A stretch of 5,569 nt of DNA from Gammaproteobacteria bacterium. Its GTDB lineage: Bacteria > Pseudomonadota > Gammaproteobacteria > Steroidobacterales > Steroidobacteraceae. Location of the stretch: NCBI GenBank assembly GCA_030040525.1, contig JASHTN010000103.1, positions 1-5,569 of the forward strand. The letters are read 5' to 3'. How positions within the stretch are numbered: position 1 is the stretch's first letter; each line of letters begins with the position of its first letter. A program made the position numbers and the translations under genes. Below, in pieces: positions 1 through 5,569 of this stretch. The notes under the pieces are model-generated. The model had not been told where the DNA came from. It made no database searches and worked only from the letters and a program-made list of their open reading frames with translations.

Positions 1-2532
1 CATCTCGGCCGGTACGCGCGCGCGAACCCAGGCTTCGAGCCTTTCAGGCGTGACCGCGTTCCAGTAGATCTCGGGGATCTGCTGTGCGGTGATGAGCGGG
101 GCGTACTTGGGATTGGTCGAGAGCAGCTGATCTGCGTTGGCGGTGAAGGTCGCCCAGGAAAGCGCCGGATGCTGATCCGCCAGCGTCGTGACCAGGCGCA
201 GGCGGGTCAGCGCATCCTGCGGCGGAATCTCCGCAGACAGCGCAATCGCGGCGGCGCGCGCGGCGAGCTGCGCGTCGCCCACCTGCATCAGCGCCAGAAA
301 GTCGCGCCGCCGCGCACTGTCGTCCTGCTCACGTCTGGCGATCGTATGCAGCTCGTCGAAGGTGGCAGCGTCGGCGCCGCGGGCGACGATGCCGAGCACG
401 AACTCCTGGTCGTCGGGCGCAACGGCCCTGCGGTCGGCGCTGAAGGCCGCGAAACGGCGGCGCGCCTCCTGCTGCACCTGCGGATCGCCCCACGCACCGA
501 GGTCGCCGAGCAGTGTGCGGCGCAGCTCCTCGACGTCGGGGCCCTCGCCCGGCCGCGCGTCCCAGCCGAGCCGGTCGGCTGCCGGCTTGATCACCGAGCG
601 TGCAAAGGCCGCGAAGGCGGCGTGCCCCGCGCTGCCGCGCTCGTCCTGCTCGATGGTGCCGAGAGCCGAGGCGATCTGCTGCCAGGCGCGGGCGTCCAGG
701 TCCTCACCCATCGCGCCCACGAGCGCCAGGTAGGCCCGCAGCGGCTGCCCGCCGGTCATCACCAGGGCCCAGCTGTCGTCGAGCAGTGCGATCCTGTCGG
801 CGTCGGGCACGGCGGCGAACGCCCGCGTGTCGGTCGCGAGCGTCGCAGCGTCGTACTGCACCCGATAGAACCCCACTGCGTCCGCGTTGGCGCTCAGCGG
901 CTCGCCGCAGCGCCCGGCCGCGACCTGCTGCCCGTTGCGGGTCAGAAGCACCGAGCGCGGCGCACCGCCGCCTGAGCGGATGCGCAACGGCACCCGCCAG
1001 TGGGCGGCGCCGCCGTCCGCACCGCTCAGCAGGAAGCGCTGCTCCGACAAGGTCAGCGTGCGCGCTCCGCCGCCCGCCGCACAATGCGCGCTGACCTGGA
1101 CCAGGGGGAAGCCCGGCTGCTCGGTCCAGTCGCGCGCCAGCGCTGCCACATCCTGACCGCTGGCCGCGCTCAGCGCGTTCCAGAGATCTGCGGCGGTGGC
1201 GTTGGAGAACGCCCGGGCGCGGACGTAGCGGCGGATGCCGTCGCGAAACACATCCGGCCCGAGGAAGGCCTCGAGCATGCGCAGCACCGCCTCGCCCTTG
1301 TCGTAGGTGATCTCGTCGAAGGCGTTGGCCGCCTGCAGCTCGTCGGCTACGTGCTGCTCGATCGGATGCGAGGCCTCGCGTGCATCGCCGCGCATCGCGC
1401 GCTCCTTGCTCGCGTCCTGCTGCTCCCACCATTTCCAGCGCGGATTGCGCTCATCGGTCTGCTTCGCGCCGCGCCACGAGGCGAAGCTCTCGTTCAGCCA
1501 CAGGTCGTCCCACCACCCCATGGTGACGAGATCGCCGTTCCACTGGTGCGCCATCTCGTGGGCCTGCACCGCGTAGAGGGTCTGCAGGTCGGCGAGCGTG
1601 CTCGTGGCTCCGTAGAGCAGCAGCTGGTCGTTGTAGGTGATCGCACCCCAGTTCTCCATCGCGCCCGAGAAACCGCCCGGCACCGCGATCGAATCGAGCT
1701 TGGGAAGCGGAAACGGATAGTCGAAGTATGCGTTGTAATCGGTGAGGATCTGCTGTGCGTTGGCGAGCGCCACCGCGCCGTCAGACTCGCGGCCGCGCAC
1801 CGCCCAGACGCCGAGCGCGGCGTCGCCCGCCCTGCCGCTTACCTCGGCCAGGTCCCCGGCGGTGAACTCGACCAGGTAGGAGGGCATCTTCGGCGTGCGC
1901 TGGAACGTCGTGGTGGCGAGTGCGCCCTGGACCACGCGCCGGGCGACGGGCATGTTCGCGACCGTGGCCCACCCGGCCGGCACGGTCACCGTGAGCTCAA
2001 AGGTCGCGCGAAACGCCGGCTCGTCCCAGCAGGGAAACATGCGCCGTGCATCCGTGCTCTCCATTTTGGTGGACACGAGCAGCGAGCGCGCGCCGTCGGG
2101 AGCGAGATACGGCTGCACGAACAGGCCGTGAGGCTGCGTCTCGAGCCTGCCAAGGTAGGAGAAAGTCAGCGTGTGAGTACCGCCCGGGGCCACGTGCGCC
2201 AGCCTGACCGTGGTCAGCTGCCGCTCATCGTCGGAGGCCACCCGCGCGACCGGCGCGCCGTCGAGGCGCACGTCCGCGAGGCGCTCGTTCAGCGAGTTGA
2301 ACACGATGGTGGCGGTCGCGGCGCGAAAGCTCAGCGTCACGGACTCCGAGCCGGCGATCGTCTTCGCTTCCACGTCCGGCCTCACCGCGATCGTGTAATC
2401 GAGCGGCACGACGTTCTTCGGCAGCCGGCCTCGGGCGGCATCGAAGGAGAACGGCAGGCCGGTGCGGGCGGCGGGCGCCGCCGCAAGGAGTGTCGCCAGC
2501 ATCGCGAGCGGCAGGGCCGGCGGTCTGATCAT
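1..2532 (-). CDS. Secreted M1-family zinc aminopeptidase (3' end outside the window)
   Basis: Peptidase family M1, expected to remove N-terminal residues from peptides; a signal peptide places it in the periplasm. The open frame runs 844 codons to the left edge without a stop. Visible from the ATG at 2532: hydrophobic signal sequence (about residues 4-25, Ala-rich end); the conserved TKMESTDAR..FPCWDEP segment with Glu158, which in this family helps anchor the substrate amino terminus; GAMEN at 290-294; zinc site HEMAH at 325-329 with the third ligand Glu348 exactly 18 residues on; transition-state Tyr410 in EITYDKGEAVLRM, 85 residues after His325 as in ERAP1; WTEQPGFP at 469-476; then an ERAP1_C-like helical domain from about 550. 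M1 proteins of this type are about 850-900 residues, so only a short tail should be missing. All catalytic residues are present. An in-frame ATG at 2556 would add eight residues; I prefer 2532 because GGAG lies 5 nt before it. Substrate preference cannot be read from the sequence. Confidence 0.96.
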   Translation of the reverse strand, partial: MIRPPALPLAMLATLLAAAPAARTGLPFSFDAARGRLPKNVVPLDYTIAVRPDVEAKTIAGSESVTLSFRAATATIVFNSLNERLADVRLDGAPVARVASDDERQLTTVRLAHVAPGGTHTLTFSYLGRLETQPHGLFVQPYLAPDGARSLLVSTKMESTDARRMFPCWDEPAFRATFELTVTVPAGWATVANMPVARRVVQGALATTTFQRTPKMPSYLVEFTAGDLAEVSGRAGDAALGVWAVRGRESDGAVALANAQQILTDYNAYFDYPFPLPKLDSIAVPGGFSGAMENWGAITYNDQLLLYGATSTLADLQTLYAVQAHEMAHQWNGDLVTMGWWDDLWLNESFASWRGAKQTDERNPRWKWWEQQDASKERAMRGDAREASHPIEQHVADELQAANAFDEITYDKGEAVLRMLEAFLGPDVFRDGIRRYVRARAFSNATAADLWNALSAASGQDVAALARDWTEQPGFPLVQVSAHCAAGGGARTLTLSEQRFLLSGADGGAAHWRVPLRIRSGGGAPRSVLLTRNGQQVAAGRCGEPLSANADAVGFYRVQYDAATLATDTRAFAAVPDADRIALLDDSWALVMTGGQPLRAYLALVGAMGEDLDARAWQQIASALGTIEQDERGSAGHAAFAAFARSVIKPAADRLGWDARPGEGPDVEELRRTLLGDLGAWGDPQVQQEARRRFAAFSADRRAVAPDDQEFVLGIVARGADAATFDELHTIARREQDDSARRRDFLALMQVGDAQLAARAAAIALSAEIPPQDALTRLRLVTTLADQHPALSWATFTANADQLLSTNPKYAPLITAQQIPEIYWNAVTPERLEAWVRARVPAEM

Positions 2533-2541
2533 CCCCTCTCC
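2533..2541 (-). promoter_or_regulatory. Ribosome binding site deciding the aminopeptidase start
   Basis: The purine run GGAGAGGGG sits immediately before the ATG at 2532, giving a GGAG core with 5-nt spacing. The competing ATG at 2556 has GGAGG 12 nt away (2569-2573), inside the last codons of the barrel gene. That is longer than usual spacing but still compatible with coupled re-initiation. Confidence 0.6.
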
Positions 2542-2562
2542 ACGCAGGCGGAGCATGATACG

Positions 2563-3549
2563 TCAAAACCTCCAGCCCAGGCCGGCGGTGACGATGTCCC
2601 GATCCTGGTCGTCGCCGGTGAACCCACGATGCCAGATGAGCCGCAGGTCGAGCGCGCGGGTCAGGCGCCAGGCGGCCGTGATCGACGCCAGCCCGACCGT
2701 GCTCGCGGCGGGCGTGCTGTAGACCGTCTGATATGACTCGAACGAGAAGTAGATCCCGAGACCTGCGCCGAGCACGATGCGTCCGGAATTGAAGTCCTGA
2801 ACGAGCCAGGCTTCACCGGTCATGCCCATGTGGTGTCCGTCGAGTCCGTCGCCGTCATCGATCAGGCTGGCGGAGAGCTCGAGGTGCTGCAGCATCCGCC
2901 GCCGGTACTCGATGCCGAAGGCGCTCGAGGCATCGGCGTGCGCGCCGTTCAAGATGGTCTGGCCCCAGAAGAGGCCGAGCTCATTGAAGGCCTCGGACGG
3001 CGCCGAGGCGCCGTCCGCCCACGAGCGGTTCAGCCGGTCGATGACGCTCTGCAGCTGGTAGCCGACGCCCAGCATCACGGTGCGCGTTCCCACCTCGCCA
3101 GGCGAGACCACCTGGCTGACCTCGAGGCGCGCAAGCCAGTTACGCCCGAGCGGGTAGCTCACCGAGCCGCTGATGAGCGCGCCAACACCGTGATAGTCGT
3201 AATAGCCGTCCGGCACGGTTGGATCGAGCTCGGTGTCACAGTAGACGTAGGGACCCGCGCCCAGCGCCAGCGTGAGGCGGTCGTGCCAGATGGACGTCGT
3301 CGCCCACAGCTCGAGCGACGCGCCGTCGCGATGATGGCCCGGAACGTGGCCCTCGTTGAGGTAACCCAGCGTGACGTCGAGATGCGCGAGCAGGCGCTCG
3401 CGGTACTCGAGGCCCCAGGCATAGGACCCCGAGGTGTGGTCGTCGGTGTCGGTGACCCCGGCGAGCACGGTGAATTCCTCGGCGCCGGCCGGCGCCGCTG
3501 CCAGCGCGCAGGCGCAGACGAGCGCGAGGCGCCCGGCATACGGGATCAA
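2563..3549 (-). CDS. Tandemly duplicated outer-membrane beta-barrel protein, function unknown
   Basis: I do not recognise a named family. From the TTG at 3549 the protein has 328 residues: a signal peptide at 1-23 (Arg7, hydrophobic core LALVCACALAAA, AGA-EE cleavage site), then two homologous halves at about 24-166 and 189-328 joined by a polar linker (about 167-188). Both halves consist of alternating polar/hydrophobic segments separated by Gly/Asp-rich turns, and both end in a barrel-type strand (VMLGVGYQL, then VTAGLGWRF). The terminal Phe is the classic outer-membrane insertion signature recognised by the BAM machinery. Half one carries GLEYRERLLAHL, NEGH and GHHRDG; half two carries GIEYRRRMLQHL and GHH. 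There is no ATG near the signal peptide. The frame stays open up to a TTG at 3672, but the extra 41 residues are not signal-like and contain a possible -10 box, so I prefer 3549, with GGGAA 8 nt before it. Its stop is 30 nt from the aminopeptidase ATG, so the two probably form an operon. A one-pore 16-strand barrel or two 8-strand barrels are both possible. Confidence 0.85.
   Translation of the reverse strand: MIPYAGRLALVCACALAAAPAGAEEFTVLAGVTDTDDHTSGSYAWGLEYRERLLAHLDVTLGYLNEGHVPGHHRDGASLELWATTSIWHDRLTLALGAGPYVYCDTELDPTVPDGYYDYHGVGALISGSVSYPLGRNWLARLEVSQVVSPGEVGTRTVMLGVGYQLQSVIDRLNRSWADGASAPSEAFNELGLFWGQTILNGAHADASSAFGIEYRRRMLQHLELSASLIDDGDGLDGHHMGMTGEAWLVQDFNSGRIVLGAGLGIYFSFESYQTVYSTPAASTVGLASITAAWRLTRALDLRLIWHRGFTGDDQDRDIVTAGLGWRF
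2566..2985 (-). repeat. Second half of the barrel protein (internal duplication, copy B)
   Basis: Codes residues 189-328. It matches copy A along its whole length, including GIEYRRRMLQHL at 212-223, GHH at 238-240, VLGAGLGIYF at 259-268 and the C-terminal GLGWRF. It has lost the NEGH motif (DDGD in its place) and the RDG after GHH, so it has diverged from copy A in the putative surface-loop residues while keeping the strand framework. Confidence 0.75.
3052..3480 (-). repeat. First half of the barrel protein (internal duplication, copy A)
   Basis: Codes residues 24-166. Aligned with copy B it shares the pattern G-[LI]-E-Y-R-x-R-[LM]-L-x-H-L, then a Gly and a GHH after about ten residues, then LxLGAG before an aromatic strand, and the final GVGY/GLGW strand. 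In the stretch 46-73 against 212-240 I count 12 identities over 28 positions with one gap. The similarity is at protein level; I see no long DNA identity, so the duplication is old. Confidence 0.75.
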
Positions 3550-3558
3550 CGCCGGCGT

Positions 3559-3574
3559 TCCCGCGCTGGCGGGA
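3559..3574 (-). promoter_or_regulatory. Small GC hairpin over the ribosome binding site of the barrel gene
   Basis: On the minus strand TCCCGC-CAGC-GCGGGA forms a 6-bp stem with a 4-nt loop. Its 3' arm contains the GGGA that is the only Shine-Dalgarno-like stretch before the TTG at 3549. If folded it would mask that site and lower translation. Such short GC stems are frequent by chance in DNA this GC-rich, and the call depends on the start being at 3549. Confidence 0.25.
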
Positions 3575-3628
3575 GAGCGCCGCGAGCTGCGCCCAACTGT
3601 GCCCCCAAGGAAGGAATCTTCCGCTGCC

Positions 3629-3634
3629 AGTATA
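3629..3634 (-). promoter_or_regulatory. Possible -10 box for the barrel/aminopeptidase operon
   Basis: TATACT on the minus strand matches sigma70 TATAAT at 5 of 6 positions and lies in a locally AT-richer patch of an otherwise GC-rich window. Transcription from here would give a leader of about 70 nt before the TTG at 3549. No convincing -35 hexamer is found 16-18 bp upstream (CTGCTG at 17 bp), so an activator or a different sigma factor would be needed. Confidence 0.3.
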
Positions 3635-3741
3635 GATTTGCCGCCGCACCGCAGCAGGCAGCGCTCGCTCAAGAATTGTCAGCGATTCGTATATCGATGT
3701 GCCGCTGCGGTGCGTGCTACCCTCGCGGCGGCCTCGACTCC

Positions 3742-3745
3742 GGAG
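3742..3745 (+). promoter_or_regulatory. Ribosome binding site supporting the GTG start of the transporter
   Basis: GGAG ends 5 nt before the GTG at 3751, which is ideal spacing. The in-frame ATG at 3697 has no comparable purine run upstream and would add 18 residues rich in Cys, Arg and Gly that are not typical of this transporter family. Confidence 0.6.
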
Positions 3746-3750
3746 CAGCC

Positions 3751-4974
3751 GTGCTCGACACCTTGCGCTCGCTCAGCCGCGCGCAGCTACACGCCTATGC
3801 CGCAGCGCTCGGCGGCTGGTCGCTGGACGCGCTCGACTTCTTCATCTTCGTATTCTGCCTGGGGGCGATCAGCAGCGAGTTCCACACCGACGTCAAAGCC
3901 GTCGCCCATGGCATCTTCCTCACGCTCGCGTTCCGGCCGCTGGGTGCGCTGGTGTTCGGCTGGCTGGCGGAGAGGTACGGCCGCCGTCCGATCCTGATGC
4001 TGAACGTGCTCAGCTTCTCCGCGGTGCAGCTCGCCACGGCATTCGCGCCCAATCTGGCGACGCTGCTCGTGCTGCGCGCGGTGTTCGGCTTCGCCATGGG
4101 GGGCGAGTGGGGCGTGGGCGCGGCGCTCGCGCTAGAGACGTTGCCGGCGCGGGGCCGCGGGTTCTTCTCGGGGCTCCTGCAGGAAGGCTACCCGATCGGC
4201 TACCTGTTCGCCTCGATCGTCTTCGGCTACCTGTTCGTGCACGTCGGCTGGCGAGGCATGTTCGTGGTGAGCGCGGCGTCCGCGCTGCTGGTGCTGTACA
4301 TCCGCTTCGGAGTGCAGGAATCCCCGGCCTGGGTCGCAGGCACGGCGCCGCAGCGCGCCTCGGCCGCGGCGCTCGTGCGTGTAGCGCGTGAGCACTTCCC
4401 GATACTCCTCTATCTGGTGGTCCTGATGGCGTGCTTCAACGCCTTCTCGCACGGCTCGCAGGATCTCTATCCGACCTTCCTGCAGAAGCAGCACGGCTTC
4501 TCGGTGCCGCAGACCAGTATCGTTACCACCATCATGAACTTCGGTGCGCTCGCCGGTGGCATGTGCTTCGGCGCGCTCTCCGAGCGCATCGGCCGGCGGG
4601 CGGCGATCGTGCTGTCCGCGGCGCTCGCGCTGCCCATGATTCCGCTCTGGGCCTACTCCCACTCCGCCGTGATGTTCGCGCTCGGCGCTTTCCTCATGCA
4701 GTTCATGGTGCAGGGTGCGTGGGGCATCGTGCCGGCGCACCTCAACGAGCTCTCGCCGCCGACGGTGCGAGCGGTTCTGCCGGGCTTCGCATACCAGCTC
4801 GGCAACCTCGCCATGTCGTACATGGCGCCGTTTCAGTCCGGCATCGCCGAGGCACACCACAACGACTACGCGCACGTCCTCGCCTGGACGCTCGCCGTGG
4901 TCGCCGTGGCGCTCATCGTCGTCACGGCATTGGGGCGCGAAGCGCACGCCGCGGAGCTCAAGGTCTCGAGCTAG
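3751..4974 (+). CDS. MFS transporter, sialate/lactate (SHS, carboxylate:H+ symporter) type
   Basis: An inner-membrane major facilitator protein of 407 residues, complete, with about 12 hydrophobic helices in two sets of six. Visible: GGWSLDALDFFIFVF in helix 1 (21-35), an intracellular motif A, GWLAERYGRRP, at 70-80, the GGEWGVGAALALE segment from 117, QEGYPIGYLFAS in helix 5, a short central loop, SHGSQDLYPTFLQ from 233, and a second motif A, GALSERIGRR, at 274-283. The GGEWGVG, LQxGYxIGY and SHGxQDLYP signatures are, as I know the family, typical of SHS members that carry monocarboxylates such as lactate or pyruvate, or sialic acid, together with protons. The exact substrate cannot be decided from the sequence. 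Start chosen as GTG at 3751 (GGAG 5 nt upstream); alternative ATG at 3697. No catabolic partner gene adjoins it. It runs divergently from the barrel gene and convergently to the phosphatase gene, overlapping it by 4 bases. Confidence 0.93.
   Translation: MLDTLRSLSRAQLHAYAAALGGWSLDALDFFIFVFCLGAISSEFHTDVKAVAHGIFLTLAFRPLGALVFGWLAERYGRRPILMLNVLSFSAVQLATAFAPNLATLLVLRAVFGFAMGGEWGVGAALALETLPARGRGFFSGLLQEGYPIGYLFASIVFGYLFVHVGWRGMFVVSAASALLVLYIRFGVQESPAWVAGTAPQRASAAALVRVAREHFPILLYLVVLMACFNAFSHGSQDLYPTFLQKQHGFSVPQTSIVTTIMNFGALAGGMCFGALSERIGRRAAIVLSAALALPMIPLWAYSHSAVMFALGAFLMQFMVQGAWGIVPAHLNELSPPTVRAVLPGFAYQLGNLAMSYMAPFQSGIAEAHHNDYAHVLAWTLAVVAVALIVVTALGREAHAAELKVSS
4971..4974. other. CTAG shared by two convergent stop codons
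   Basis: The transporter ends with TAG at 4972-4974 and the phosphatase with TAG on the other strand at 4973-4971. The palindrome CTAG therefore provides both stops, and there is no room between the genes for an intergenic terminator. Confidence 0.9.
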
Positions 4975-5569
4975 CCACCCCCGGCCGCCCGGCAGATCTC
5001 ACGGCGCAGTCCGTCCGAGCTGGCGGCGACGATCGAGGTGCGCTCGAGAATGCGCGCGGTCTCCCCATGGAGATCGCTGATCGAGCCGCCGGCCTCCAGC
5101 ACGCACGGCACCAGCGCGCCGATGTCCCACGGCCGCATGAATGGATCGACGGCCGCGTCCAGCACGCCGCGGCACAGCAGCGCGTATTGCACGCAGTCAC
5201 CGACCATGCGCGGCCGGCCCACCTTGCGCGCCAGCCGCACGACTTCCGGCCCGCCCGGCCGATCGCGCCAGCCGCGCTCCTTGACGCTGGTCATCCCGAC
5301 CTTGGCCTGCGACAGCGGCCGCGGCGCGCCGACCCGCACGCGCCGCGGCCTCGCGCCCGCGCGCGAATGCCAGCAGCCGTGCCCGGTGGCGGCGAAGGTG
5401 GTCTCCCGCATGGCGGGCAGGTGGATACAGCCGAACACCGGCTCGCCATCGATCAACAGCGCGAGGAGCGAGCCGAACATGGGCAGGCCGAGAACGTAGG
5501 CGGCCGTGCCGTCGATGGGATCGACCAGCCAGCATCGCCCGCGCAGGGTGTAATGCCCGCCATATTCCT
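4971..5569 (-). CDS. hisN: Inositol-monophosphatase-fold phosphatase, probably histidinol-phosphatase HisN (N-terminus outside the window)
   Basis: Mg2+-dependent phosphatase of the IMPase superfamily; HisN members hydrolyse histidinol phosphate in the cytoplasm, the penultimate step area of histidine synthesis. The window holds the last 198 residues. The first full codon starts an EYG stretch that looks like the end of the metal-binding E-E-Y-G element. Then comes the family signature WLVDPIDGT (metal-ligand Asp16 and Asp19 counted from the first visible Glu), followed by GLPMFGSLLALLIDGEPVFG and LPAMRE, which resemble HisN more than general IMPases or CysQ. The second signature, VDPFMRPWDIGALVPCVLEAGG, supplies the third metal Asp in PWD. 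Family proteins are about 260 residues, so some 60-65 are missing at the right edge. No frameshift or lost ligand is visible. Fold assignment is firm; the histidinol substrate is inference, and a general inositol-phosphate or sugar-phosphate phosphatase remains possible. Confidence 0.88.
   Translation of the reverse strand, partial: EYGGHYTLRGRCWLVDPIDGTAAYVLGLPMFGSLLALLIDGEPVFGCIHLPAMRETTFAATGHGCWHSRAGARPRRVRVGAPRPLSQAKVGMTSVKERGWRDRPGGPEVVRLARKVGRPRMVGDCVQYALLCRGVLDAAVDPFMRPWDIGALVPCVLEAGGSISDLHGETARILERTSIVAASSDGLRREICRAAGGG

Larger units (their letters stand above)
3551..3750. other. Divergent intergenic region
   Basis: About 200 bases between the divergently read barrel gene and transporter gene. 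It contains the minus-strand leader with a small hairpin and a possible TATACT, and an AT-richer stretch at about 3670-3700. On the plus strand TTGTCA at 3676-3681 resembles a -35 box, but no -10 lies at proper spacing: TATATC at 3690-3695 is only 8 bp away. I found no clear operator palindrome and no RNA gene. Both flanking frames stay open across it because of the GC content. Confidence 0.5.

Noticed and set aside
169..975. Plus-strand open frames in the first kilobase
   Set aside because: They are antisense to the ERAP1_C-like domain, whose reading frame continues unbroken with sensible sequence to the left edge.
1000..2736. A 578-codon open frame on the plus strand opposite the aminopeptidase
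   Set aside because: It is rich in Arg, Ala, Gly and His with no recognisable domain, and lies exactly antisense to a gene with every M1 catalytic motif. In DNA this GC-rich, frames opposite real genes often lack stops.
3481..3496. Perfect 16-bp palindrome GGCGCCGGCCGGCGCC
   Set aside because: It lies within the codons for the Ala/Pro/Gly end of the barrel protein's signal peptide. GC-only Ala, Gly and Pro codons readily produce such palindromes, and nothing else suggests an operator or recombination site.
3505..3517. Cysteines in the signal peptide of the barrel protein as a lipoprotein lipobox
   Set aside because: Neither Cys12 nor Cys14 has the Leu/Val at -3 and small residues at -2 and -1 that a lipobox needs, and cleavage there would cut the hydrophobic core. 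AGA-EE is a better ordinary signal peptidase site.
2830..3696. In-frame extension of the transporter ORF leftwards across the barrel gene
   Set aside because: The extra residues are low-complexity Arg/Ala/Glu sequence antisense to the barrel protein. The transporter fold begins right after the GTG at 3751, which has its own ribosome binding site.
4132..4947. A 271-codon open frame on the minus strand inside the transporter
   Set aside because: Its composition is dominated by Arg, His, Glu and Gly with no hydrophobic core, and the opposite strand encodes clear MFS helices and motifs. It is a shadow frame.

Overview
The window is roughly two-thirds GC by eye and densely coding, with strong G/C preference at third codon positions. 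It encodes a signal-peptide-bearing M1 aminopeptidase and an outer-membrane beta-barrel protein, so it comes from a Gram-negative bacterium. A high-GC proteobacterium of gamma or beta type fits best, but that is inference: there is no rRNA or other phylogenetic marker here.

There are four genes. Left to right: (1) bases 1-2532, minus strand, a nearly complete periplasmic M1-family zinc aminopeptidase whose 3' end runs off the left edge. (2) 2563-3549, minus strand, an outer-membrane barrel protein built from two tandem, recognisably homologous halves. It lies just upstream of the aminopeptidase and probably shares its transcript. (3) 3551-3750, a short divergent intergenic region holding the leaders and presumably the promoters for both directions. 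(4) 3751-4974, plus strand, a complete 12-helix major facilitator transporter of the sialate/lactate (SHS) type. (5) 4971-5569, minus strand, the C-terminal three quarters of an inositol-monophosphatase-fold phosphatase, most like HisN-type histidinol phosphatases. It converges on the transporter and the two stop codons overlap in a CTAG.

Working together: the barrel protein and the aminopeptidase form a plausible envelope pair, one in the outer membrane and one trimming peptides in the periplasm. The transporter would carry a small organic acid across the inner membrane. The phosphatase looks like a housekeeping cytoplasmic enzyme, possibly of histidine biosynthesis, with no evident link to its neighbours. 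I see no mobile element, CRISPR array, RNA gene, phage gene or defence system. The least ordinary item is the duplicated barrel protein, in which one half keeps a set of His/Glu/Asp motif residues that the other has partly lost.
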